Positions 19,519-28,497 of a stretch of DNA of 64,000 nt are shown here, one piece after another. Under the pieces are notes generated by a model, which searched no databases, was not told the DNA's origin, and worked only from the letters and a program-made list of their open reading frames with translations. The first letter of the stretch is position 1. Every line of letters starts with the position of its first letter. The DNA comes from Spirochaetota bacterium (GTDB taxonomy: Bacteria > Spirochaetota > JAGLSM01 > JAKPMW01), in assembly GCA_031283155.1 (NCBI GenBank), contig JAITCI010000003.1, positions 22,118-86,117 of the forward strand, given 5' to 3'. The position numbers were made by a program, and so were the translations under genes.

Positions 19519-19549
19519 CAAAAACTCCCCCAAAGCGGGGGAGTTTTTG
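19519..19549. terminator. Bidirectional intrinsic terminator between convergent genes
   Basis: CAAAAACTCCCCCAAAGCGGGGGAGTTTTTG: GC stem with A/T tracts on both sides. Confidence 0.92.
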
Positions 19550-19567
19550 TATGCGTTTCTTGCTGCG

Positions 19568-21169
19568 CTATTTGCCCGAAAAACTCCTGAAGAGATTATA
19601 TAAAACGTCTATCTCCGCCTTGGTAATAAGCGCGGAACCCGTCATCGAATTTTGCGCCAGTTGGGAAATACCGTAGATACCTCCGCCGGCGGGAATTCTT
19701 CTCAATTTGTTTACAGCGGACTTAACTTCATTCCCGCCGATATCATACGCCGAAACGATGCGCACGATTTCTTTTATCGTATCTCCGATGGAGATGTAGC
19801 TTACTCCGTTTTTGGCATACTGCCCGTAATTCTGCCCAATGGCTTTCCAGGCGGCGGTTGAGGAGAATCCGGATTTCGTGCCGCCCACAAGATCGGCAAG
19901 ACGGCTCTGCGCGCCCGTGCCGATGGCCATATACTCAACCCCGTTTTTCGTAACGATATACGCGGTCAGCGAATCCAGGAGCTTATCGAGATTGCGCGCG
20001 CTGCCCCGGAAATTCTGGGGCGCGCCCGATTCAAATCTGACAAGGTCGTAGGAATCCGCGCCCATCCTGCCGGCGTTTTGGGTATAGACAATTCTGCCCT
20101 GGATATTCTTCAGCGCAGGGAGAGCGTTGATGCGATCAGTGTATTTGGCCATAAGCGCCTTTGAATCCTTGCCGGGGGCGAGCTTCATGGCGGCAACCAT
20201 CGCGAAAGCGCCCTCTCCGCCGGGTACCAGGGCGCAGGCAAAGTCGTCGCCGTAGATATCTGCGGCTTCCTTCATGGCGTCCGCGAGTACCCCGCCAAGA
20301 CCGCGCGCAAACTCATCGTAAAAACCAACAAGGATTTCGCCGAATGACGACTCTATCCATTTCAGCTCCATTTTCGCTCCGGTAACGAAATAGCTGTCGG
20401 CGGGCATCTTTGCGACAAGAGCAGGTTCGCCCCGCGAGGCGGATTTGAGAAGCGCCGAATAGGCGCTTTCGGGCTGCACTTCGACAGCGCTTATAAATTC
20501 GATTCCCTGCGGCGTAAACGAAAAGCCAAAGGACATTTCCTGAATGCCGCCGATGAATCCGGAATGGAATTTACGCGCGAGCTGATTGATCGCGTTTGAG
20601 TTCCCGTCGATCATGGAACCTATATCGTCCGCTGAATTTTTCAGAAAAGCGCCGTCTATAAACACAGCAATGTGTGCATCGGGCAGTTTGGCTATCGTTT
20701 TTTTGGCACCCTTTTCAAAAAGGGTCATAGCATCCGCATCGGATGCGACGATCAGATAGCGATCACGGTACCGGACCTTTTGCGCGTCTGCGCCGTCAAA
20801 AACGCCCTGCTGGCTTAAAAAATTGCGCAAGGTATTTGGATCAGTCACGGGAACCATAACCACAAACCCTTCCGATTCATCCTGGCTTTTCAGAAGAAAA
20901 ACGCCGGTTGGCCGTGAAAGATCAAACCCGGGATATCCGGTTCTGCCCGTGAGCTGCATCGAAATAAGCATATCCAGCTGCCCCTTGCTGAGTCCAAGAC
21001 CGTACCTGACCGCATAACTCTCAATTTCCTTTACGATTTCAGGAAACTTTTCGAGCTGAACAAAAACAACGCAATCCTTTGTGATATATCTCTGCAGGGC
21101 GGAATCGGCCGCGCCTAACGGCAAAACGCAGAGCAGAATAAGAAAAACCGGGAGTGCCAATCGTTTCAT
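19568..21169 (-). CDS. Exported hypothetical protein (DUF3352-like)
   Basis: Signal peptide MKRLALPVFLILLCVLPLGAADS followed by a 500 aa soluble domain. Confidence 0.6.
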   Translation of the reverse strand: MKRLALPVFLILLCVLPLGAADSALQRYITKDCVVFVQLEKFPEIVKEIESYAVRYGLGLSKGQLDMLISMQLTGRTGYPGFDLSRPTGVFLLKSQDESEGFVVMVPVTDPNTLRNFLSQQGVFDGADAQKVRYRDRYLIVASDADAMTLFEKGAKKTIAKLPDAHIAVFIDGAFLKNSADDIGSMIDGNSNAINQLARKFHSGFIGGIQEMSFGFSFTPQGIEFISAVEVQPESAYSALLKSASRGEPALVAKMPADSYFVTGAKMELKWIESSFGEILVGFYDEFARGLGGVLADAMKEAADIYGDDFACALVPGGEGAFAMVAAMKLAPGKDSKALMAKYTDRINALPALKNIQGRIVYTQNAGRMGADSYDLVRFESGAPQNFRGSARNLDKLLDSLTAYIVTKNGVEYMAIGTGAQSRLADLVGGTKSGFSSTAAWKAIGQNYGQYAKNGVSYISIGDTIKEIVRIVSAYDIGGNEVKSAVNKLRRIPAGGGIYGISQLAQNSMTGSALITKAEIDVLYNLFRSFSGK

Positions 21170-21329
21170 GGATGTGTCCTTTCAAAAAAAATTTTCCGAA
21201 GGGTTCCTGAGAATATGCGGCATTCCCGGGAGTTTCCTGTCACATACCAAGATATACACCCGATGGCCGAAAAGAATCATTAAATCTGCGATGCCCAAAA
21301 GTATGGAAGGCGTTGCATGGGGAAACTCC

Positions 21330-22079
21330 TCACTCCGGAGAGGCGAGGCGGAATTCGCGGAGGCGAAAGGCATAAATTATTGCATCCATCTCCGCTCTGG
21401 CCTCTTCGCGCGGTCCTGCGGCTTCGCCGGGCAGCTTCGCCTCGGCGGCAAGAAGCGCCCCCAGGAGATCGGATATAAGATTACACAAAAACCCGGATTC
21501 CTTCAGATACTCCTTGCAGAAGCGCTCCCGCTCGCGCTCGCCGACTGTGATCCGCCCGAGCGATAAAGCCAGATCCGCGAGGATCCTGGGGGGAGCGCCG
21601 GCGCGCACCGGCTCAAGCTGATGAAAGATCCGCTCCCAGGCGGTATGCGCGAGCCGCGCGGCGTCGGTTCCGGGCGGGAGAGAGCGTGCGCCCGGCAGAA
21701 TCTGCCCCCAGCGCTCATAAAACGCGGAGAGAGCGCCGGCGAGCCGTTGGGTTTCCTCATCCGCGCGATCCGAAAATTCCATGCGCGGATACGCCTGGAT
21801 GCGCTCCGCGAATTCCTCGAGCATACGGTCGGCATTGGTCGGGAGAACCTCCGGCGGGGGCGCAAACATCTCTTCCGCTTTTTTCTCCAGCTCTTTCAGG
21901 ATACGCACCTCGTTGGCGAGAAAATGCTCCGCCGGAAGACGCTGCTTCAGCGACTGCATATAGCGTTCATCCACGCGCGTCCAGGAAAAAATATTGCTCC
22001 CATATTTTGCGGCGAGGGTATCGTACTGCTTCCGGAGTTTTTCGCGGGCTGTTTTTATTTCACGATCAGAGAGCGCCAT
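21330..22079 (-). CDS. Hypothetical protein
   Basis: 249 aa alpha-helical, charged ORF; no family recognised. Confidence 0.6.
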   Translation of the reverse strand: MALSDREIKTAREKLRKQYDTLAAKYGSNIFSWTRVDERYMQSLKQRLPAEHFLANEVRILKELEKKAEEMFAPPPEVLPTNADRMLEEFAERIQAYPRMEFSDRADEETQRLAGALSAFYERWGQILPGARSLPPGTDAARLAHTAWERIFHQLEPVRAGAPPRILADLALSLGRITVGERERERFCKEYLKESGFLCNLISDLLGALLAAEAKLPGEAAGPREEARAEMDAIIYAFRLREFRLASPE

Positions 22080-22328
22080 GAAAATATTCTAAACCACTGG
22101 AGAGTAATGTTCAAGGCTGCAATATGGGAAGGTGAAGTTTTTGTTTTTTCCCGCGCAGCGGAACGGTTCTTCGGAGGTGGGTGCTTCGGTTCCACCGAAG
22201 AACGGCAAAACACATACCAAAAAATTCAGGCTCGCGGCTTACAGCAGTATGAATCAACTGTTCCCAAAATAATGTTTTGATTTTATCCTGCCGCATCCGT
22301 GGCTAATTTTTCAGACAAGGAGCAAACC

Positions 22329-22733
22329 ATGAAAGCACAGATTGAAGTCGCGACACACACACGCGCGGAGATGATAGACGTCACCCAAAATCTTACCGCG
22401 CTTGTCAAACAGAGTAGAATACAAGAGGGATTTTGTTATATATGGAATCCGCATACGACCGCCGCGCTGACCGTCAATGAAAACGCGGATCCAGACGTCA
22501 CGCGCGATATACTTGCCGGTCTGGAACGCTTTGTGCCGCGCAACGGGGATTACCGCCATGCGGAGGGAAATTCCGCCGCGCACATCAAGGCAAGCCTCTT
22601 CGGGCCGTCATTGCAGATCATGATCGAAGACGCGCGCCTTGTTTTGGGAACCTGGCAGGGCGTGTATTTCTGCGAGTTTGACGGTCCGCGCCGGAGACGC
22701 CTCCAGGTGCGTATCGTACCGCTGCCGGAATAG
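22329..22733 (+). CDS. YjbQ/UPF0047 family protein (secondary thiamine-phosphate synthase type)
   Basis: GFCYIWNPHTTAALTVNENADPDVTRDIL...NSAAHIKASLFGPS; AAGGAGCAAACC RBS before ATG. Confidence 0.9.
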   Translation: MKAQIEVATHTRAEMIDVTQNLTALVKQSRIQEGFCYIWNPHTTAALTVNENADPDVTRDILAGLERFVPRNGDYRHAEGNSAAHIKASLFGPSLQIMIEDARLVLGTWQGVYFCEFDGPRRRRLQVRIVPLPE

Positions 22734-22839
22734 AGCAAAATCATAATAGAAATATTTATAAATAGTTGTTCCTATATGGATATATATGGAAAGCGTATTC
22801 CTCGGCGAAGGCATATGGCAAAATACTGTGATTTATGGC

Positions 22840-22868
22840 TTGACGCTTTTGAGGCTTTTTGATATTCT
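22840..22868 (+). promoter_or_regulatory. Candidate sigma70-type promoter for nrdDG
   Basis: TTGACG - 17 nt - TATTCT, about 300 nt upstream of the nrdD ATG. Confidence 0.5.
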
Positions 22869-23174
22869 TGTTTCGGGAGAAATACCGAGGGAATCCCGGG
22901 AACAGACCATGTTCCGGAGAGCGCCCCAGCCTATGCGGCTGTATTTCCCGTAATGTTTGCAATCCACAGTCCGGTTATCATGCAGCCGGGCTTCATAAAT
23001 TTCACTCGCAGGATGCGAGTGCCCTGCGTGGCACTTGGCGAAGTACCCTGGGGGTAATGGTGCCGTATTTACGAGGGGCTACTTGCAGGAAGCTCCGGGT
23101 GCGCGGCTTTGCTATGGATATTGTCATGTACGTATGTAAATAATCACTAAAAGCGGCAAAGGGTGGGGGAGAGC

Positions 23175-25292
23175 ATGCAGTACACGGGTACGCTTATTCA
23201 AAAGGTGATCAAGCGAAGCGGCGAAGCGGTCGCTTTTGACGCGCAAAAAATCACAAACGCGATTGCGAAAGCCGGGAAAGCGAGCGGGGAATTTGAACGC
23301 GAGACCGCCGAGGCGCTCACGCAGCAGGTGGCCGCCATGCTGGAAGAAATATGCGATGAGAGCGGCGTGATTCCCGACATTGAAAGCATCCAGGACATAG
23401 TTGAACAGGTTCTCTTCGCGTCCAGATACAAAAAAACCGCGCGCGCGTACATCATCTACCGCGATCAACATGCGCGGCTGCGCGAGTTTATGGCCGAGCG
23501 AACGGTGCATCTCGTTGACGCCTATCTTGAGCGCGAGGATTGGCAGGTCAACGAAAACAGCAATATGAGTTTTTCGCTGCAGGGACTGAACAACTATATA
23601 TCATCCGAAATCAGCAAAACCTACTGGCTGCATAATATCTATCCCGAAGAGCTTCGCCACGCGCACACAGACGGCGATCTGCATCTGCATGATCTCGGCT
23701 CGCTCTCTGCGTATTGCGTGGGGTGGGATCTCTACGATCTTTTGCGCAAGGGCTTTCGCGGCGTCGCCGGCAAGGTGGAAGCGGGTCCCGCAAAGCATTT
23801 CCGGAGCGCCCTCGGGCAGATCGTCAATTTTTTCTATACCTTACAGGGCGAGGCGGCAGGCGCGCAGGCCTTCGCCAATTTTGATACTTTGCTCGCCCCC
23901 TTCATCCGCAGCGACAAACTCAGCTATACCGAGGTGCGGCAGGCGATGCAGGAATTTATGTTTAACGTGAATGTTCCGACGCGCGTGGGTTTCCAGACGC
24001 CGTTTACAAATATTACGCTCGATCTGACCGTACCGTCGTACTATAAGGATCAGCCGGTGCTGATAGGCGGCAAACCCACAAGCAGCACATACAGCGAATT
24101 TCAAAACGAAATGGATATGCTCAACACCGCCTTTCTCGAGGTAATGGCCGGAGGGGACGCGCGCGGGCGGGTATTCACCTTCCCGATTCCCACCTATAAC
24201 ATCAGCGAGGATTTTGACTGGAATAATCCGCATATCGAAAAGCTCTGGGAGGTTACAGCGAAATACGGCATCCCCTATTTTGCGAATTTCGTCAACTCCG
24301 ACATGAAGCCGGAAGACGCGCGCTCGATGTGCTGCCGTCTTCGGATCGACAACAGGGAACTCAACCGCCGCGGCGGCGGACTCTTCGGCGCGTCTCCGCT
24401 CACCGGATCAATCGGCGTTGTTACCATCAATCTCCCGCGAATAGGCTATCTTGCCGAAAACGAAGAGGATTTTATAAGCCGCCTCGACCGCCTGATGTGT
24501 CTTGCCGCCGAAAGCCTGGATATCAAGCGCAAGGTACTGGAAAAATTTACCGATAACCGCCTTTATCCCTATATGCAGTATTATCTGCGCGACGTCAAAA
24601 AACGCTTCGGCAAATACTGGCAAAACCATTTCTCAACGATTGGCATCATCGGGATGAACGAGGCCTGCCTTAATCTGCTCGGCTGCGACATCACCACCCC
24701 CGGGGGGAATGCTTTCGCGCTGCGCGTGATGGATTATATGCGCGCCCGCCTCGTTGATTTTCAAAAGGAAAGCGGCAATATTTTCAATCTCGAGGCGACC
24801 CCTGCCGAGGGAACCAGTTACCGGCTTGCGCTTTTGGATCAGAAAAAATATCCCGACCTTGTCCATGCCTCCCGCGAGGAAGTTTCGCCCTTCTATACAA
24901 ATTCAAGCCAGCCGCCGGTTAATTACACGGATGATCTCTTTGACCTGCTCGATATGCAGGATGAACTCCAGAAGCGCTATACGGGGGGTACGGTGGTGCA
25001 CCTCTTCGCCGGAGAGCGCCTCTCCGATCCGAAAGCCGTGCGCGAGTTGGTGCGCACAGTCTGCGCGCGCTATCACCTTCCGTATTTTTCCATCACCCCC
25101 ACCTTCAGTATCTGCCCGCAGCACGGCTATATCGACGGCGAACACGCCGAGTGTCCCGAATGCCATAGCGACTGCGAGATCTATTCGCGAGTGGTGGGCT
25201 ATCTCCGGCCGGTCAAACAATGGAACAACGGAAAACAGAGTGAATTTACGCAGCGCAGGATGCTGCGGCTCGAAGCGGCGCGCCCCCAATAA
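23175..25292 (+). CDS. nrdD: Anaerobic ribonucleoside-triphosphate reductase
   Basis: N-terminal ATP-cone VIKRSGEAVAFDAQKITNAI; C-terminal CPQHGYIDGEHAECPECHSDC and glycyl-radical loop RVVGYLRPVKQWN. Confidence 0.96.
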   Translation: MQYTGTLIQKVIKRSGEAVAFDAQKITNAIAKAGKASGEFERETAEALTQQVAAMLEEICDESGVIPDIESIQDIVEQVLFASRYKKTARAYIIYRDQHARLREFMAERTVHLVDAYLEREDWQVNENSNMSFSLQGLNNYISSEISKTYWLHNIYPEELRHAHTDGDLHLHDLGSLSAYCVGWDLYDLLRKGFRGVAGKVEAGPAKHFRSALGQIVNFFYTLQGEAAGAQAFANFDTLLAPFIRSDKLSYTEVRQAMQEFMFNVNVPTRVGFQTPFTNITLDLTVPSYYKDQPVLIGGKPTSSTYSEFQNEMDMLNTAFLEVMAGGDARGRVFTFPIPTYNISEDFDWNNPHIEKLWEVTAKYGIPYFANFVNSDMKPEDARSMCCRLRIDNRELNRRGGGLFGASPLTGSIGVVTINLPRIGYLAENEEDFISRLDRLMCLAAESLDIKRKVLEKFTDNRLYPYMQYYLRDVKKRFGKYWQNHFSTIGIIGMNEACLNLLGCDITTPGGNAFALRVMDYMRARLVDFQKESGNIFNLEATPAEGTSYRLALLDQKKYPDLVHASREEVSPFYTNSSQPPVNYTDDLFDLLDMQDELQKRYTGGTVVHLFAGERLSDPKAVRELVRTVCARYHLPYFSITPTFSICPQHGYIDGEHAECPECHSDCEIYSRVVGYLRPVKQWNNGKQSEFTQRRMLRLEAARPQ

Positions 25293-25295
25293 ACC

Positions 25296-26006
25296 ATGCT
25301 GCTCGCGGGTTACGTCCCCAGTTCGCTGATCGATTTTCCGGGCCGCGTATCCGCCGTCGCTTTCAGCCAGGGATGCACCCTGCGCTGTCCCTGGTGCCAT
25401 AACGCGCCGCTTGTACACACGGGCGAAGCGGCTGCCCACACGCAAACGCAGGACACAGGTGAACACGAAGAGCGTCTCCGGAATTTTTTTGCCTTTCTGG
25501 AACGCCGTCGGGGGCTGCTCGCGGGCGTGGTGATCTCCGGCGGAGAGCCCTGCATCCATGCCGATCTCGCGGAGTTCCTGGGCAGGATCCGATCAATGGG
25601 CTTTTTGACCAAGCTGGATACCAATGGGACGCGCCCCCAAATGCTCGCCTCCCTGCTGGAGGCGAAACTCGTGGATCTGGCCGCGATGGATATCAAGGGG
25701 CCGCGCGACCGCTATGCCGAATTGTGCGGCGTGGCGGAATCAGCGCTCCCCTGGGATGCGATTCGCGAGAGCATCCGCATTCTTGCCGGGCGGCAAGAGC
25801 CGCATCTCTTCCGCACAACCTGCATGGAGCCGCAATTCGATACCGAGGCCGTTATGCGTATGCGGGAGCTTGTCCCCAAAGGGATACCGTGGCATTTGCA
25901 GCCGTATAAAGAGGGTTCCGCCGCTCTGGATCCCGCGTTTACAGCGCGCGCGCCCGCCCCGCAAATCCTTGAGGATTGGCAGCGGCGCATAGACGAGCGA
26001 GGGTGA
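25296..26006 (+). CDS. nrdG: Anaerobic RNR-activating protein (radical SAM)
   Basis: SLIDFPGRVSAVAFSQGCTLRCPWCHNAPLV (CxxxCxxC), GGEPCIH; follows nrdD by 3 nt. Confidence 0.92.
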   Translation: MLLAGYVPSSLIDFPGRVSAVAFSQGCTLRCPWCHNAPLVHTGEAAAHTQTQDTGEHEERLRNFFAFLERRRGLLAGVVISGGEPCIHADLAEFLGRIRSMGFLTKLDTNGTRPQMLASLLEAKLVDLAAMDIKGPRDRYAELCGVAESALPWDAIRESIRILAGRQEPHLFRTTCMEPQFDTEAVMRMRELVPKGIPWHLQPYKEGSAALDPAFTARAPAPQILEDWQRRIDERG

Positions 26007-26113
26007 TTGCGGGAGGAATGCCCGCGTGTAAAAGCGCGGAAAATTATGAAATACGCATAACAGATCGGAAAATTACTTGGACTAATTTTTTATTATAAGA
26101 CTGGTATGGATCG

Positions 26114-26254
26114 TGAGAATTGCGAATCATATGCAATAGAGAGGTAAATTACATTATCTGATTTTTCTCGTATATAGCGTATAACAGCGCTCAATAGAGC
26201 TGAGAATTGCGGATCGTCTGTAGCGGCGCGGCAAATTACCTTATCTGATTTTCC
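26114..26254 (+). repeat. Direct repeat pair, about 53 bp unit
   Basis: TGAGAATTGCGAATC...GGTAAATTACATTATCTGATTTTT (26114-26166) and TGAGAATTGCGGATC...GGCAAATTACCTTATCTGATTTTCC (26201-26254). Confidence 0.7.
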
Positions 26255-26266
26255 AAACTATCCCTT

Positions 26267-26857
26267 TTACGCCCGCGCCGCGAGGCGCTCCTCGACCAGC
26301 TCGCAGAGAATATGCCCGATCAGTACATGGCATTCCTGGATACGCGGCGTAACAGTGGAAGGAACGGAAATTATAATATCCGCGCGCGCCGATACGCCGC
26401 CCGCATCACCCGCTCCGATCAAAGCGATGCGCCGTATACCCAGTCTGTCCGCCTCCTCGAGCGCGAGAATGATATTGCGCGACTTCCCGGAGGTGGAGAT
26501 GCCCACCAGTACGTCCCCCCTGCGTCCTTTGGCCTGCACCAGCCGCGCGTACGCGCCCTCGTAGGCGTGATCATTCGCGAAGGCCGTGATAAAGCTCGTA
26601 TTCACGTGCAAGGCCTCCGCGTCGAGCGCCTGCCGCTCAAGATAAAATTTTCCGGCGAGTTCCGCCGCGAAATGCTGCGCGTCGGCGGCGCTCCCCCCGT
26701 TCCCGCAAAAGAGCGCCCTGCCACCCTCACGAAAAGCCTGGGTGAGCATATCCGCCGCCCGCGCGACGCCCGTAAGCGTTGCCTCATCGTTCAGGAGAGC
26801 ATCGGTAAGCGCTGCGGATTCCCGCATGATCGCCTGAATTTTATCCTCTGTTCGCAT
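26267..26857 (-). CDS. gmhA: Phosphoheptose isomerase (SIS domain)
   Basis: GRALFCGNGGSAADAQHFAAELAGKF, GISTSGKSRNIILAL, SVPSTVTPRIQECHVLIGHILCELVE. Confidence 0.92.
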   Translation of the reverse strand: MRTEDKIQAIMRESAALTDALLNDEATLTGVARAADMLTQAFREGGRALFCGNGGSAADAQHFAAELAGKFYLERQALDAEALHVNTSFITAFANDHAYEGAYARLVQAKGRRGDVLVGISTSGKSRNIILALEEADRLGIRRIALIGAGDAGGVSARADIIISVPSTVTPRIQECHVLIGHILCELVEERLAARA

Positions 26858-26869
26858 AAGTTAAGCATC

Positions 26870-27136
26870 CGCAATATATATTTACATAAGCTAATTTTCC
26901 GCAGCATCGCCGTTCATCGCCGCTTGATCGTTTACAGCAACTTAACCGTTTTCCGCAGCTTAATCGTTTAACTCCGCTTAATCGCTTGCTTCCATCCATT
27001 CCTCTGGCTTTGCAAAATTTATGTGCAATCATATATATTTACATAAGCTAATTTTCCGCAGCCCAGCCGTTCATTGCCGCTTGATCGTTTAACTCCACTC
27101 AGCCGTTTTCCGCCGCTTGATCGTTTAACTCCGCTT
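26870..27136 (-). repeat. Two ~110 bp direct repeats, each with two ~36 bp subunits
   Basis: Copies at about 26873-26985 and 27030-27136 share ATATATTTACATAAGCTAATTTTCCGCAGC...GCCGTTCATYGCCGCTTGATCGTTTA...CCGTTTTCCGCMGCTTRATCGTTTAACTCCGCTT. Confidence 0.85.
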
Positions 27137-28280
27137 CCCCGCCAAATTTGCGCGCTATCGTTTGCAACAGATCCGCTATCCCGCCCTTTTGCTCATGGGC
27201 ATACGGGAACTCGTCCGAAAACAAAAACGTCTCCAGATACGGTAGCGCGATGCGGTCGCTTTCGCTGTCGCCCGCCATAAGGGAACGCGCGAGATCCAGA
27301 TGCAGCGCCTCCGCCGCAAGCAAAAGCATACCGGGGCTGGGTTTGCGCCGCAGGCTCCCCCGCGAAAGCTCGGGAATCTCCCCATCCTCGTGATACGGGC
27401 AGTACCATACCCCATCAACCGCAAGTCCAATCTCCTGCATATGCGCGCACACCCGCGCGTTGACCGCTTCCGCCTCTTCCCGCGTCACCAATCCTTTGGC
27501 TATACCCGCCTGATTGGAAACGATAACGATGGCGGCACCTTTGCGCAGGTAATCGCAGTCCGCAAGCGCCTCGAGCAGCGCATCGTTATACACAAGGGTT
27601 TCGGGATCGTTGATGTACCCGGTATCCTCAAGCAGCACCCCGTCGCGATCCAGAAACAACGCCGGAAGCGGCGCATCCTCGCTGATTTTCGCCGGATCAT
27701 GGTTCCACATCGGTATGGGAAATCCATGGAGCTTACCGACATCGAACACCTGCCTGAAATATTCCGTATCCAAATTTGCCTGCGGAACATTCTCCAGAAA
27801 AAACGCGCGCGTCCCCGCGCAGAGCCCGCCATAGACATACCGCTCCTCCGAACAATTCTCCCGCATCATAAATTCGATTACGGAGGAACCCCAAAACACA
27901 TAGCGCGTGTCCGGCGTTTTCTCTTCGCTGTACCGCAGTGCCAGAAGCAATCCATCGGCGCACCGCGCGCACTGCTCAAAAAAACAGGAGAGTTCCATTC
28001 CAAAAGGGAAACCCGCCTGTATCATCACGCAATGCGCGGATTCGGCGTCCTCAAGCGCCGCCGCAAAGGCGTCTTTGCCGATGTACGCGCGCAGGGCGAG
28101 TTTCTGCCCGAGTTTTTCAGTTACGTCCGTATCCGCATCCCGCGCGTCAATCAGCACCGCTTCCCGGCAGCCCTGCCCTCTAAGCCATTCGATTTGCCGC
28201 GAAAGCGCGGAGGCGCAATCCTCTTCCGCGCGTATCCTGGAATATAATTCGTCAAGCAAAATATAGACTGTTGTATCCAT
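27099..28280 (-). CDS. Fusion: N-terminal nucleotidyltransferase-like (HddC-like, divergent) + C-terminal GmhB-like HAD heptose-bisphosphate phosphatase
   Basis: C-terminal ALFLDRDGVLLEDTGYINDPETL, VIVSNQAGIAKG, YCPYHEDG, KPSPGMLL, MAGDSESDR are GmhB/HisB-N-like; the N-terminal half has VYGGLCAGTRAFFLENVP, like the GGIY...F strand of sugar nucleotidyltransferases. Confidence 0.75.
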   Translation of the reverse strand: MDTTVYILLDELYSRIRAEEDCASALSRQIEWLRGQGCREAVLIDARDADTDVTEKLGQKLALRAYIGKDAFAAALEDAESAHCVMIQAGFPFGMELSCFFEQCARCADGLLLALRYSEEKTPDTRYVFWGSSVIEFMMRENCSEERYVYGGLCAGTRAFFLENVPQANLDTEYFRQVFDVGKLHGFPIPMWNHDPAKISEDAPLPALFLDRDGVLLEDTGYINDPETLVYNDALLEALADCDYLRKGAAIVIVSNQAGIAKGLVTREEAEAVNARVCAHMQEIGLAVDGVWYCPYHEDGEIPELSRGSLRRKPSPGMLLLAAEALHLDLARSLMAGDSESDRIALPYLETFLFSDEFPYAHEQKGGIADLLQTIARKFGGEAELNDQAAENG

Positions 28281-28497
28281 ATTTCTCCTTTCGGAATGGA
28301 CGCCTGGCTGGACGTCTTTCTGTACACATTGATCGATTCCCAGAGTACTGCCGACTTACGGGCGCAATCTATATGAAATATAGCTCTTTCAGGGAATCTT
28401 TTTCAAAAGTATCAGGGATATATCCTGGGCATAAAATGAATTTCGTTTTTTGCTGCGCTGAATAAAGAGCGTTATTTGCCAAAAGAGAATCGCACTT

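Noticed and set aside
22860-23174. Cobalamin riboswitch upstream of nrdD
   Set aside because: No B12-box-like conserved core seen by eye; left as an unspecified structured leader.
26841-27032. 63-aa ORF with KRLSGVKRLSCGKRLSCCKRSS repeats
   Set aside because: Reads through the intergenic tandem repeats upstream of gmhA; the peptide periodicity is explained by the DNA repeat.
26870-27136. Possible CRISPR array
   Set aside because: Only two long repeats with degenerate subunits, no regularly sized unique spacers and no cas genes nearby.
27300-28247. 315-aa plus-strand ORF
   Set aside because: Antisense to the GmhB fusion; spurious.
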